Below are positions 1 to 12,700 of a DNA stretch of 64,000 nt, in pieces. A model generated the notes under the pieces. That model worked only from the letters and a program-made list of their open reading frames with translations. It ran no database searches and was not told the origin of the DNA. The DNA comes from Acanthornis magna (taxonomy: Eukaryota; Chordata; Aves; Passeriformes; Acanthizidae), in contig JAWUZG010000028.1 of assembly GCA_036785705.1 (NCBI GenBank), positions 682,001 to 746,000 on the forward strand. Reading direction: 5' to 3'. The translations under genes were made by a program, and so were the position numbers. Numbering within the stretch: position 1 is the stretch's first letter; each line of letters begins with the position of its first letter.

Positions 1-3000
1 GTCCTCTTACCTCACCTCTTACACACACTGATGAGTGGGACTCATGATGTTGTTTATAGTTTAGCTTTTCTTAGCAGTACCTCGCTTGGGCTGCTCAGGT
101 GCTCAGAGCAGATGACAGAGAGGCTGCTACACGCTGTGAATGCCCCTGAAAGGATCTGCAGGCACACAGACACTCTCGGCTGCGATCCTGCCGGTGTGCT
201 GCTGTGGCACTATGGAAACAGTGCGGCTGTGTTTTGTACTTGCCACATTTCGGACCCGTGCTGGGGCCGGAGCTCAGCGTGGCTCTCGAACAGCCTCTGG
301 TGGCCACCCCGGGAGCGGCTGTCCTGGCTCTGGGAGCAGCCTCTGCTCCCGCAGGCACCGAGGGGCCCTGGAGGGGTAGGCCTGGCAGAGTTGCATTGCT
401 CCTGTTGAAGGGTTGCTGCTTTTTCTCTCGATTGACAGAAAAGGCAAAGACAGACATGTATTTCAGGTGTGGCCCTTCAAAAGCCAAATGCCTGTTGAGG
501 AAAGTGTTCACATAGTAGTTCTTGCCAGCAGGACTGTGCAAGTTCCTTACTCACCTCTGTACAAGTCCACAACTTGTTGCATTTTAAAAGCGATTTTTAG
601 ATTATGTGTATATTTAGTATATATAATTTTAGCTCCTTTGGTCTCATCGTTTGGTTTCTGGTTTAAGGTCTCACTTGCACTAAGAGACTGATTAGATATG
701 TCTGCTGTAGAATGAGATTCTGTTGTTATGCAGGAAGTTGATTTCTCTGAGGTCAGATCAAATGTCGAGATACAAGAGAGAACAAAGATCAAACACTGTT
801 CTTTGCTAAGATAAGAATGTGTAATATTTAAAAGCTTCTTTTGTTTTGTGTTTTGGGAGCATATGCCTTTCTATAAAGTCTCTTGTGCAATTTGTTTTGT
901 ATTCAGGAGTTGACTTACTTCAAAACTCAGTCCTTTGAATGTGAGGATGCATTATATTGATGCCTGTGTTGAGGCTGTAATACCATCACTCTTCTGGTCC
1001 ATTGTTAAATTGAAGCAATTAGCAAAGTTGCTAATTTGAACCAAATTAAGTTCAAAACATTCAAGTAGCTATTTTTGTCTTTCTGACTTCAAATGCTCTT
1101 GTTCTGAAGCCAAAGGCAGGAAGAGGTATTGTTTACACAGAGAATTACTGCTCTTGCTGCTAATGATCCTGTGTTTCTGCTGCTGCTTAATTTTAACGGA
1201 TGGATTCTTACAGCTAAAGAAAGGCAAAGATGCTTTTGGGGACTGAAGAAATGGATAAAAACTTTGGCTGTGCTATGGATCTCATAAGCTTGGGCATATT
1301 GCTTGATCTCTATCCCCCTTTGTTTTGTTTTTTTAATTGAAGTTTAATTTTCCTTACATTGCCTGCTCTCTGAAGTGGTGTCTTAGATGAAATTCTGCCT
1401 AGTTCTTCAGCTGTAAATATGGGAGTTGTGCTGCACATCAGTGCTATTGTGCAAACCTCGGGCCTTTGCACGTAGTTTTGCCTCCAAAAGCTTCTTAGGC
1501 TCAATCATCAACAATCTTACTGGCTAAGCAGGCATTGCCATGACTCAGCTGAGCCCACTGTTTTATTTTTTTTTTCCATTCCCTGAAAGGCAGGATTTCT
1601 TTTTCTGATATAACCTCTTTCTCCCTGATTTAGCTTAACCTGTTATGGAAGAGCCTGAGGATATGTTTTGAAGGCTGTTACTGAAGGCATTCTTCTATGT
1701 AAAAGGGGAGACTGAAGACAGAAAAGGAGCCAATTGTCTGCAACTCAGTGCTTTAGATTAGTTTAAAATAATAACACTCCAGACCCCCATCCAAGGTTCT
1801 ATTTTGCTTGCAGGAACATTCTTTGTGTAGATATGGAGGAAGCTAATGCCTAAAGCAATTCTTGAAAATTGGCTAAAAGGGAGCAATTCTCTTCTTGGAG
1901 CAAAATCTCTCAGACAGGCTGCGTTGAAGCAATTTTTTGGGTTATATCAGAAGTAGTCAGTCTCCCCAGTGGACATGAAGGCAACACTCAAAAACCCATC
2001 AACAGCAAAAATCCCAAAAGGTCTCTGAGACAAACCTGCTTGTTGAGGATGGTCCATGATATGGGCACAGTTGCCAGCAGAATGCCATTTTGTCTGGCTC
2101 AAAACTCTACTGGTTCTTATGATCTGCTGCTCAAGCCCATATTCTGGGCCTGGTTTAGCTCTTGGTATGGATGTGACTTTTTAAACAAATTTTTTAAAAA
2201 AATGTTTATCTATTGTTTTCAGAAGTTTGCAGATGCGAAATGCTTTCCTCGTTTATTTGCCTCATCTGCTGTAAGAGCTGAGTTTGATAACCTTTTCTGC
2301 TTTGTGCTGGCCCATTGTTTCTGCAAGTGTACACTGTTCTTCTCTTGTTATATTGCTTGAGGTGAAGAATGATTCAAGCGCTATTTTATTTTCAGTTTGC
2401 AAATCTGTCTGTCCTGCTTGTTTGGGCATCTCATTTGAGTAGCACCTTAGAGATTATTTCATCAATTTTCTAGGAGACTATCTCTGAAAACATCTTCCCT
2501 GTTGTCCCTGGCATATGATGTCTTATTCCAGACCAGGCGAGAGAGTTGCTGTGACCCAAATGAATTCTGGTTGTATCTCCCCAGAGAGTTTCCTTTGTCC
2601 TAGAGTATTCTCTAGCATCATACTTGCTATGTGTGACCTTCTCACTTTTGATCCATCATGTTTCCTTGCAGTGCAAAGGCTAAGATCTTAACATTTGGAA
2701 TTTCATCTGGGAATCTCCTGCCTGAAAGTTCTTTTTCCTCCTGAAGGTTACAGCTCTGACTTCCACATATTTTCCTTTGGCATTTAATCTTGTTAACAGC
2801 AACTTTAATGTTTGAGCTGACATTCATCAGAATCATGTTTATTTTGGCATATCCTCTTACGAAAGTCTGTCTGCCTCTCTATACTAAGGTTTTCTATGAA
2901 GTTGCAGTTGGGTTTTTGTTTTTCTCTCCCATTTCATATTCCTCTTTATCTCTCCATGAGCTTATTAACTTATGCTTTTCCATTCCTTCAATCTTTATGT

Positions 3001-3657
3001 GTCCATCTTCACTTCAGTAGTCTTGCTTTAATGTTGGAAACCATTGACCTTGGGTGAAAGAAGTGTTGTTACTGTTAAAATTGCTATTGATGTTCACTAA
3101 GTTACGGTAGTGACTGTAGACTTCAGTGAACTCTGCACTCCTTCAAAAGCACAGGCTTGCCAGCAGAATCTTTGATCCTTTTGGGTTTTAGAAAAGCAAC
3201 CAGCTGTGAGTGAGTTGGACTTTGTATCTGTTGTTCTGTCAGCTAAGCAGGTACAGATAATACAAGGTGTCTTTGTGCTTCTTTTGAAAGGTATCAGCAT
3301 TTGTTTTCCTGTATGGAAAGTAGTAATTTAAATAATTTGCCTGTGTGAAATGTTCGTTGTTGCATCTGTTGTAAATGCCAGTCACCATGAGAATTTGGAG
3401 ATGTGTTTCGTTGAACAGCACTTTTTTGATTCTGGTAGTTCCAGTTAACTTGGGTAATGTACTAAAGGCATTGGAGGGCAAGTGTAGGATGTGGGATGAG
3501 TGACTGTCCTTTTGATACTCTTGGTTTGAAGCTGTGTTGTGTCAGGGTATCTTTTTGATCAAGATTTTGGATATTTTTGAATTAAATGTCTTGGGACTTT
3601 AAACAAAGCTGTCAGAAGTTCTGTTCTGTTGTTGAACTTGTGTTTTCTTTTTCTCAG
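1..3657 (+). other. GALNT11 intron (5' part of window)
   Basis: No exon of GALNT11 or any other gene was recognised. The stretch is AT-rich apart from a CpG-dense patch at about 165-370. The longest open frames (for example 1869-2360 on +) give no recognisable protein and are treated as chance. Confidence 0.7.
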
Positions 3658-3783
3658 GTGACTTGAAAAAAGACTTGGGTGAATATGTTAAAACTCAGCT
3701 TCCAAAAACCACAAAATTGGTAAGAAATGAGAAAAGGGAAGGCTTGATCAGAGGAAGGATGATTGGAGCCTCTCATGCCACAG
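3658..3783 (+). CDS. GALNT11: GALNT11 exon a (catalytic domain, GT-A part)
   Basis: The acceptor is TTTTTCTCAG and the donor is GTACCC. The exon opens with the last two bases of a split codon and ends with one base of the next. It encodes [15 protein letters not shown] and, near its end, [16 protein letters not shown], the conserved stretch just before the DxH motif of GalNAc-transferases. The preceding exon is not in the window; nothing in 1-3657 encodes the expected VDD-type sequence. Confidence 0.95.
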
Positions 3784-6700
3784 GTACCCTTGCTTATTTC
3801 TCTTTTCCTTGCATATTTTGACAATAAGTTGATCGGGTGACTTCTGTTTTTGTAGTGCAGCTTTTCAGATGTTGAATGTTTGACCTGTGGTTACTTTAGC
3901 CCACTATAGGGGCTCTGCATGTCATGTCACACTCTAAGCTACACAACTTAGCATTATCCCAAATCTTTTTTCCCCTGCGCTATCTCAGAACAATAACTGC
4001 AAATTTGGATCCAAATTGGAGTGGCTTTTGGAGTGGCTTTTAAACCTTGAGACACTTTAAGTGTGTCAGCTGTTGATTCTTTTCTTTTTCTTCCTGGAGA
4101 CATTTGCTTTCAATAAAATGAAGTACTTTTTTGGAGTGGGTAAATGAAATTGTGAAACAAAACCAGTATTGTGCTCTAAAAAGGTAACTCATTTTATTGA
4201 AAGTTACTAACACAATTTACCATCATCCCAATTCTTCCCCTGCACTATCTCAAACAATGACTGCAGTGTTAGTGAGACAGTGTAGTTTTTCCTATTCTTA
4301 CCCTGAAAGAATGTTGTCTCAGGAGCATCTCCATGTGGTCAAGATACTGTAGTTGCAGAATAGTTTTTGCATGTTTTATGTGCAAAGTTTTGCCCTAAAA
4401 TGAAATCTGCTCCCTTTTAAGGTACACTAATCTGGTTTCTAATTCTCCAATCTAATAGTATTGTTTTTTGTACAAGCTCCTCTGTTGCAGTGAGTGTTAA
4501 CTGGAAAAAACAATATTTGGTGCTTTATAAACAGCCTTTACCAGAATGTGCTTTCAGTTAAATTCTTTGGCATCTGCTACTTTCTTAAATAATTTTGAGT
4601 GGCAGATCAGTCTCTTATTTGGTGTTTACTCATTAGTATTGTAATGGTATAATCCGGAGAGAAGATTGTGCTTGCATTTCCCAAGCTATGCTAAAATTCA
4701 TTTCAGTTAGTGCAATTTTAAATAATTTTATTGCTCTTCTGAACTGCTGGAGTTCCATCCCCCTGCCCAGTCAAATACTGTCTGTGGCATGACTTGTTAT
4801 ATTTGCATGCTCCAAAGTTGTTTTCTTTAAAGCTGTTTCCCACCTCTTCCACATTATTCTAGTGTTATATAAATTTTATGTTGTGTCATCTAAAGATGCT
4901 GCTGCCTTTTTAGACCATCTGAGCATGAGGGTGTGTCATAGATCAAACTGTTCTTACTGGCTGGGGCAGATAATCTCCATGTAAATTGATAAGTGTAATC
5001 TCTATGTAAATTGGCAAGTGTTTTGTCTAGTGCATGTGTATTTGCACATAATTCTGTTTGTGTTTCATGGATCTTTGTGTTTTGGCCTCTATAGGGAAAG
5101 TCCTGGTGTTCCTGGACAGTCACTGTGAGGTGAACGAGATGTGGTTACAACCTCTGCTGACTCCCATCAGAGAGGATCGCAGGACTGTGGTGTGCCCTGT
5201 GATTGACATCATCAGTGCTGACACCCTCACCTACAGCTCCTCCCCCGTTGTGCGTGGGGGCTTTAACTGGGGCCTGCACTTCAAATGGGATCTTGTTCCT
5301 TTGTCAGAACTGGAGGGACCCGAGGGAGCCACTGCTCCAATCAAGTAAGGTTCCTCCTCTGTGGTGTGGAGCTGTGTGTAACACAGGGATGGTCAGAAGC
5401 ACATCTAAAGGAGGAGGGAGTATTGTCTGGCTGTGTAGGTTTAGAAGCAATGTCTAACCTGTCAAATATCTGACTTGTTTATTTTACTTAGAAATAGGTA
5501 ATAGTAACCAAAACTACTTCAGTTTAATATCTTGCATTTAATAATTTTGTCCAATGATTTTACTTTTGAGCTATGCACTGATGTTTGTAGCCAGTCTGAT
5601 ATGCTTGGTTTAATGATACTTTTGATGCTGTCCTTGTGCTAGGAGTAGCCTGCATATCCCACTAATATGGACTCTGTAATTTCTGTACTGAAATGCTAGA
5701 CTTGGAAAATCTGTCTTTGTGGTAATAGGAATTTGTTTTTGCCATTTTTCAAGAGCTGTTTTGAAACAAAAGTCTTGGTAAAGCTCAACACTGGGACTTG
5801 AAAGTTACCTTTCTTCATCTTTTAACCATCGATGGCTGTGTGACCTGGACAGAGCTAGCTACATCTGGTTCTAGCAGACATGTAGCTGATGTAAAATGGG
5901 GTCAGCAGACACCTTTTATTAGCAGCAGTCACATATGGTTCAGACACAAGAATAGAACTGTCCCAAGTGAATCCCTTCATGGAAAGGACCAGTGCTGCTA
6001 CAGCAGAGGCAAGAAGCTCATTGTGCTTTTCCTAGTTGCAGGCATCAATCTCAGTACAGAATTCAGGTTTGTCAGGTGGAGGAGCTTCACCTTTTTTACA
6101 AACTAACTCCTTGTGGATAAGATTTGCCAAGTCAATCAGGAATTGGGTGTGTTTTCATCTCTGTCTCATTTTCTTTTTGTGGACTGTAAACAAAGGGCAT
6201 TTCAGGCTGCCACAAACAGTTCGAGCACAGGGTTCTCTGCTGTTGTCTGACAGCTCTGCATTTGCTCTTCCCATGTCTCCCCACCACAAGAAGCCAGGAA
6301 ACTTAATAAATAATTTAAGTTTGACTGTCTTGTTTGGAGAGTGTCGCTGTAGCAGTTTCTGAACCTGGAAGGGACAGGACAGACTGAAAAAATCTCAGTG
6401 AGGAATCAGCATCAAGTCTTAAAATCCTTATTCTGTTAAGAGCTATTGTCACATTGAATTTAGTCAGTGGCTGAAGGTTAGCTGTTGCTGTGTTCAACAT
6501 AGTTGTTGCATTCCTTCAACTCACTTTTATGAAGAATTCCCATGGTAAAAAGAGAAGCTTATAGTTCAAGTGAGTGTGATACTCTGAAAAGATTACATTT
6601 TCTGTGTATGAAAGTGATTTTTCCTTCCTAAAGGTCTCTGCCTCCTTTGAAAAAGGAACTAGATTGCCATTTAACCTTTGAAAATGAGTTTCCATCCAAC

Positions 6701-9700
6701 ATAAAGTTTTGCATTCTAGAGACCTTCACAATGAAATATTTTGGTGTCAGAGTGGGAAAATTGAGAGCAGTCTTTCAACCCAAGTTTTAAGGTGACAGAA
6801 ACTGTAGTAGAAATTGGTGTGAGAACAAACAATGAAATCTTGACCTGGGCTTAGTTTCATCACAGGGTTTTTTTTACAGGGATGGGAAAAAACCTTTTTC
6901 CAGCCCATTGGATGGTCCAACTATCATTTAATGTATTTATGTAGTGTTTTTACTTTTTTTTACTCTTGTAGGTCCTCCACATATTCATGTGTTGTGATAC
7001 AGTAGCAAGTCAGAGACTGAACAGTGTGGATCATATGCAGATTTTTAGAAAATAGAACACATTCTAGTAACACACAGGCAAGGTGAAAAACTGGGAAATG
7101 CCAGAGGGACCATCTGTATAAATATACAAACTGTAAATAACTTGCCAGTAAACTGATAATTAAGTCAGTGATGAAACAATGCTGCCTCTGGCATTTGCTG
7201 TTCCTCTTTCCCTGTCCTATTCCTTTTCCTCAGGTTTACCAGGGAAATAGATATGATGTATGAGGTATTGGAACAATGGAAGATCACAAATATCACTTAC
7301 AAATCTGCTTTTGAAAACGTTTTGAGACTAGAACTGATGTCTAGTGACTGAAGGATTTAAATTGTGTTATGTGGGTTTAAATTTGTCCTTTGGGACTAGC
7401 ACATTCAGCAAAAATGACTGTTGTGGGGTTTTTTCCTCTCTCTAAAAGATAATGAATGTCTTTCCATGAACCTTTTTAGGTCACCTACCATGGCTGGAGG
7501 GTTGTTTGCCATGGATCGTGAGTACTTCAATGAGCTCGGACAGTACGACAGCGGCATGGACATCTGGGGAGGAGAGAACCTGGAAATATCTTTTCGGGTA
7601 ATCACAGAATTTTCAGCTCTGTAGTTAAATAGTTGTGGCTTTTTCTTTGGTGGTGGAGCATTTCATAATAGCTATAAAGAAACATAGGAAAACAATAATC
7701 ATGCAAGTTTTTGAAATTAGTTTATAAGCAATGTCTGATGAATTTCACAAGTTGATTGGAGATGTGTGGCTCACAGAAATATTGCTAATATGTAAGCTTA
7801 GTATATTTCCTTAGACACCTATGGAGCTTTTTAGACACTTCAGCCTCCTTTTTGAGGACCTGGAAAAGTAAATTTTTCTGGAACTAAATTGAGAGTCATG
7901 TAGAGGAGTCAGCTTCGTTGAAAAAATAATGAGAAAATCATAATCAGAAGACTTGAAAATGGTGCTGCATTGTGCTTCCTGTATCTTATCTCATCTTCCC
8001 TGTCACTCCACTGAAAGAAAAGCAACTATTTGTGCTCAACGTCGTGCTCTCTCTTTACTTTTGTAACGTGGATTCATCAACAGGTTTGACAAGACTCTGC
8101 CTGAAAATTATATACTATCATAACAGATATGAAAAGAGGATTAAGAAGTGAAGTTTGCAGAAAAAACCAAACAAACCTAAAACCACACACAGAACCTCCA
8201 AAACTTTAGAGAAATCAGTCAATTAGAGAAATCAAGATTAGAGTTCAAAAATAAGAACTAGAATTTTATAAATTTGAGTGACTTTAAAGGAGTGTGTACT
8301 GAATAAATAAAATCTTTCCATTTTTAGTATAAATGTAATTATTAGATATCTGAGTAGGTGTGTGGAGTGTGAGGGGATTATTGTTGTTACCTTGTAATAC
8401 ACAGTTTCAACAAAAAGGGCTTTGAAAACTTGGACTATGTTCAGAGAACTTAGAGCTTCTGGAAGTCTCTGTCTCCCTGGGGGAGCGTTGGAAAGAAGTT
8501 GAGTCTGTACTTGTCTAGAAGGACATTGATTATAAACTTGATTTATCAAGGACTTGATTATAAACTGCTAATGAGAGAAGATTTTCTGGGATTGGAGAAC
8601 GTTAGTCCAGTGAAGGGCCGGTGTTGGTAATTTGCTGGAAGATGAAGTTTAAAAAACAAATTAAAAAAAAATAAATGGAAGCAGAGTGTAAATAAAGTGT
8701 GAATCTGTGGTGCCACAGATTAAGACTCCTAAATGTAGCATCTGAATGGGAACAGTGTTTCTGAGTTCCCATATCTTAACAGAAACAAACAGCTCTGTCC
8801 AATAAATTTTCATACTTAGTTGAAAAGCTCTCCAGGCTCCCTTGATGACATGGACTGATCCTCATTAGCTATCACATAATTGTGGACAATCTTCATGCAG
8901 GTACGTCAATTTAGGGAACTTAATCTGCAGAATGACTCCTAGCCCATATATCCCAGTCTTTCCTTATAGGTCTCTAGAGCCTATTTTGTCTTTTAGAAAA
9001 TTTTCTGTTTGTCTCTTGAAAGCCACGATGTGCTTTGTGGAAAGTGTGGTCATATCAGAAAAACAGTCTTTTGTAACATGAAGATCTAAAAATTCAATTT
9101 GTCAGAAAACATGATGTGGACCAACATTGCTGACACCTAATCCTGCATAATGCATAACTCTACCAAAGTGTCCCTTGAAGAAGGGGAGGGGAGGCAGTGA
9201 GCAATCTGAACAATGAGGCATGTTCTGGTTTTGTATGGACAGATCTGGATGTGTGGTGGCAGACTTCTCATCATCCCCTGCTCCAGGGTGGGACACATTT
9301 TCCGTAAGAGGCGTCCCTATGGCTCACCTGGTGGACAGGATACTATGGCTCATAACTCACTGAGGCTGGCACATGTGTGGATGGATGAATACAAGGTAAG
9401 AGACAACTCTAGGTCATGAAATAAGGTTATTAAATGGTTACTAACTGGCTTGTTTGTCAAGGGGTTGTGTCACTGTGGGATCTATTATGCCTCTGACAGG
9501 GTTTTCCTTCTGTAGGCTGCTTTCCTAATGTTAGTTTTGATAGGAATTCCTAAATTCTGTAGAATTGTCATTTGGTTTTTGAGTGCTCAAGTCTCTTCCC
9601 TGTCACTTTGCTGCCTGCAGGAGATTGAGTTTTATGCTTTTTTAGTGAAGTAAAAGATGATAGATGAGCTTTTGTAAGCTCTGCATTGCTTTGTGTCCAA

Positions 9701-12700
9701 ATCAGTATTGTGTGGCAGCCATGTACTGCCACGTGCCTTCAGGTAGTTTCCATGTTGGTCAGACAGCGATTTTTTTGGCTGCTTGTTTGCTTTCTGTTTT
9801 AATTAGCAATCTGCTTCTTAGTCTGTCCTGCCCTGGAAGAGCAATCAGGATTGAATTCTGGATCCGAGGGCAGGAGTATTCCTTCCTTGCCTTCAGATTG
9901 TGATACTGATGCTTTGAGCGTAGATCAGGTGTTTGTGAATCCCTCATCTCTGGGATGCTTAATGACATTTTGTCTTCTGAGACCACAGGCTTTGCTGTGT
10001 GCTCACCTGCTGTGATCCCTGCGATTTCTATACAAGACATATTTTATTAATTTTATGTTCTTTAGAGATTTATGTTTCAAACCCCATCCTTTACCTTGAT
10101 GTTCAGTTTGAGGAATCCATTAGAGCCCATTAATTTTTATCTCCATTCCCCATCTCTATAATGCTTTGGTAGATCTGATCTATCACTTTCCCTTTCATTG
10201 ATGTCTGGGCCCAGTTGTTTTGTGATTAATGACGGCTTTCTCTGAAGCTTGGACTTCATTCTTTGTTAAAATTTCCAGCTAATACTGCTTTACCCAGCAA
10301 ACACTTGAACTGCTGATTCTAGCAGTCTCTTATCACAGATTTGGTTCCAGAACGCTTCCAGCTGTTTCTAGTCAGATTCTCTGATAGTTTCCAGAGACTG
10401 TCAGTTTTAATGTATGGAAGGCAAGCCTGGAAAGATTTTGGTTTTTGTAAGAATAATGCAAATATTTAGGGCCAGTATAATTTACCAAAGCAATCTAATG
10501 ATGCACAGTACAAAGATAAGACTTAAAGGAGTGAATGTCAGTATTTAATAAATAAAATGGCATAAGGGAAGTGATTCAGCAAAATTTTAATAACTGTCAA
10601 AAGCAAAGTGCAAAAGTAGTAAGTTCATGTATACAGTGGTAATAAATAACACATAAAAGGGAGGATACCAACATTTGAACTTCAACCAGGAAAGAGGCAA
10701 TTGGAGTAGCAGAGCTCCTTTTTGAAGCAGACCAATTTCTGATCGTGATGTCCAGTCTGTCTCCAAACTTCTTCCGAGTTGGCCAACAGTCCAATGTACA
10801 CCAAGTACACACTTCCCCTTCCTCTGCTATTAAAATAGCAGTGATACATTGAGCACATCCAAATGCTCAAAGATCTTGATAAGGACACATGTGTAAGTTG
10901 TCCAGAGGTGATGCTGAGTATCAGATGGCAGGAGGTAATTGAAAACTGTCAGAACCACATCACGGTGGGTGAATTCCAGATGTCTCCTAGAGATTAATCC
11001 AACAAAATACCATAGTTCAGTGCCCTGAAAACTGAATTCTAAATTGTACCTAGTAAACAAATTAATGTGCAAATACAGTGCCTTTTCTGTGGGCTCTGTA
11101 AACCTATCTGGAATTAAAGATGCTAAAAGGGGATTTTTTTTTCCCTAATTTTAACAATAGTATTCGTGGCACGTTGTACATTCATGAGTTTGTTTGTCCC
11201 CATTGTCTCTGCATTAGAGTCAAACAGCACATGAGATAGGGCTGGAATCTTAATCTGTCTTTGCCTAACTTGTAAGATTCTGAGTATCATCATAAAATAG
11301 AATGTGGAAAAAATAACATTGTGGGAGTCTGTCTGGAGATGATGCAAATAAATTGGAAAAACTGGGCTTCCCAGAAAGCCCAGGTGATGGTTTTGATTAT
11401 TCACATGAATAAGGTGTGGTCCCACTGAACTTCATGACATAGTCGCATTTATAAGTCTATTCTGGAATGGTTTTACCCTTATCATTTGTAAAGTTGGAAA
11501 GCTGGAAACTGTGCAAGACAAAACACACTTGAATCCCACAACAACAAAAGCAATCCATTGAACAATCAAAATACTTTCAAGAAACCTTTGTCAGATGAGG
11601 CTGCTGATGATACATGCATCTATTTTTTATTTAATGCCTCCAGGATGCCTGTATTGCCAATGGCAGTAAAGTCAGGGGATGATTTGTTTCTTCCTCAAAC
11701 TGGCATCTTAAAAAGATCAGTAAATTTGTACCCAATAAGTGTCTTCATAAAAAAAAACCCCTCAGCTAGAAAGATTAGCTCAGAGTTAGGCAAGATTAAA
11801 TCTCACTTCCTGTGGCAGTCCAAACATTGCAATTTCCTACTGCCAGTTTCAAACTTACTGGATGAAAAGACTAGCAAAATAAAATGAAATTTTGGGAGTT
11901 CTGCAAAAAAGAAAAAATTGGAAATCAGTAATCTGAAATTCTTCTCCTCTTTTCCCCGACCTGTTTCTCTTAAATACAGGAGCAGTATTTTGCTTTGAGA
12001 CCAGAGCTGAGGATGAGGACCTATGGGAATATCACCGACCGTGTAGAATTGAGGAAGAGATTGAACTGCAAGTCATTTAAGTGGTATTTAGATAACATCT
12101 ATCCTGAGATGCAAATATCTGGGCCCAATGCCAAAGCTCCACAGCCAGTTTTTATTAATAGAGCACAGAAACGACCAAAAATAATCCAGCGTGGAAGGGT
12201 AAGGCGAACTTAAATATATAGAATTCTGGTGTGTTAATTATTATGAGATTTTTTTCTTAAAGATTTGCTCAAATACAGTAAAAATTGTCTGTTTCCATAA
12301 GTTTTGCAAGAAGTTGTCTTGAAAATAACAGGATTTTTGTCAAATTAGCTTCACTCTGATCTACATTTCAGGTCATCCTCAGACTAGATACTGTTCAATG
12401 AGGTTTCCTACCTCAGAGCTCTGAGTTACTAAGTTTTACTGCCTTTAGAATGTGTTTTCATGGCTATTGGTTCTGAAGATGGATGTGGATAGAGTGATTT
12501 GGCCTCAAATATTCACGCTCAGTTGGTTTATGACACGAGTACAGTGCAATTAATTTCCAAACTCATTGCTTTTACTGGGTAATTTTCTGCAAAGGTGAAT
12601 ATTTGCATCTGAGGCTGATGGCTTTTCTAGTCTTGACTGTTACATGATGAACAAAAAAATGAGTTTTTCTCCTCTTTTTTTGTGTGAAGAGAGAATTTAT

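Noticed and set aside
1869..2360. 163-codon open frame on + in a GALNT11 intron
   Set aside because: No recognisable domain, no splice logic and a composition rich in Phe, Cys and Ser typical of translated AT-rich intron; treated as chance.
10597..11425. Cluster of minus-strand open frames in GALNT11 intron d/e, considered as a processed pseudogene or a gene nested antisense
   Set aside because: The frames overlap in different phases, are broken by stops, and none resembles a protein family I know. A translated search against vertebrate proteins would settle it.
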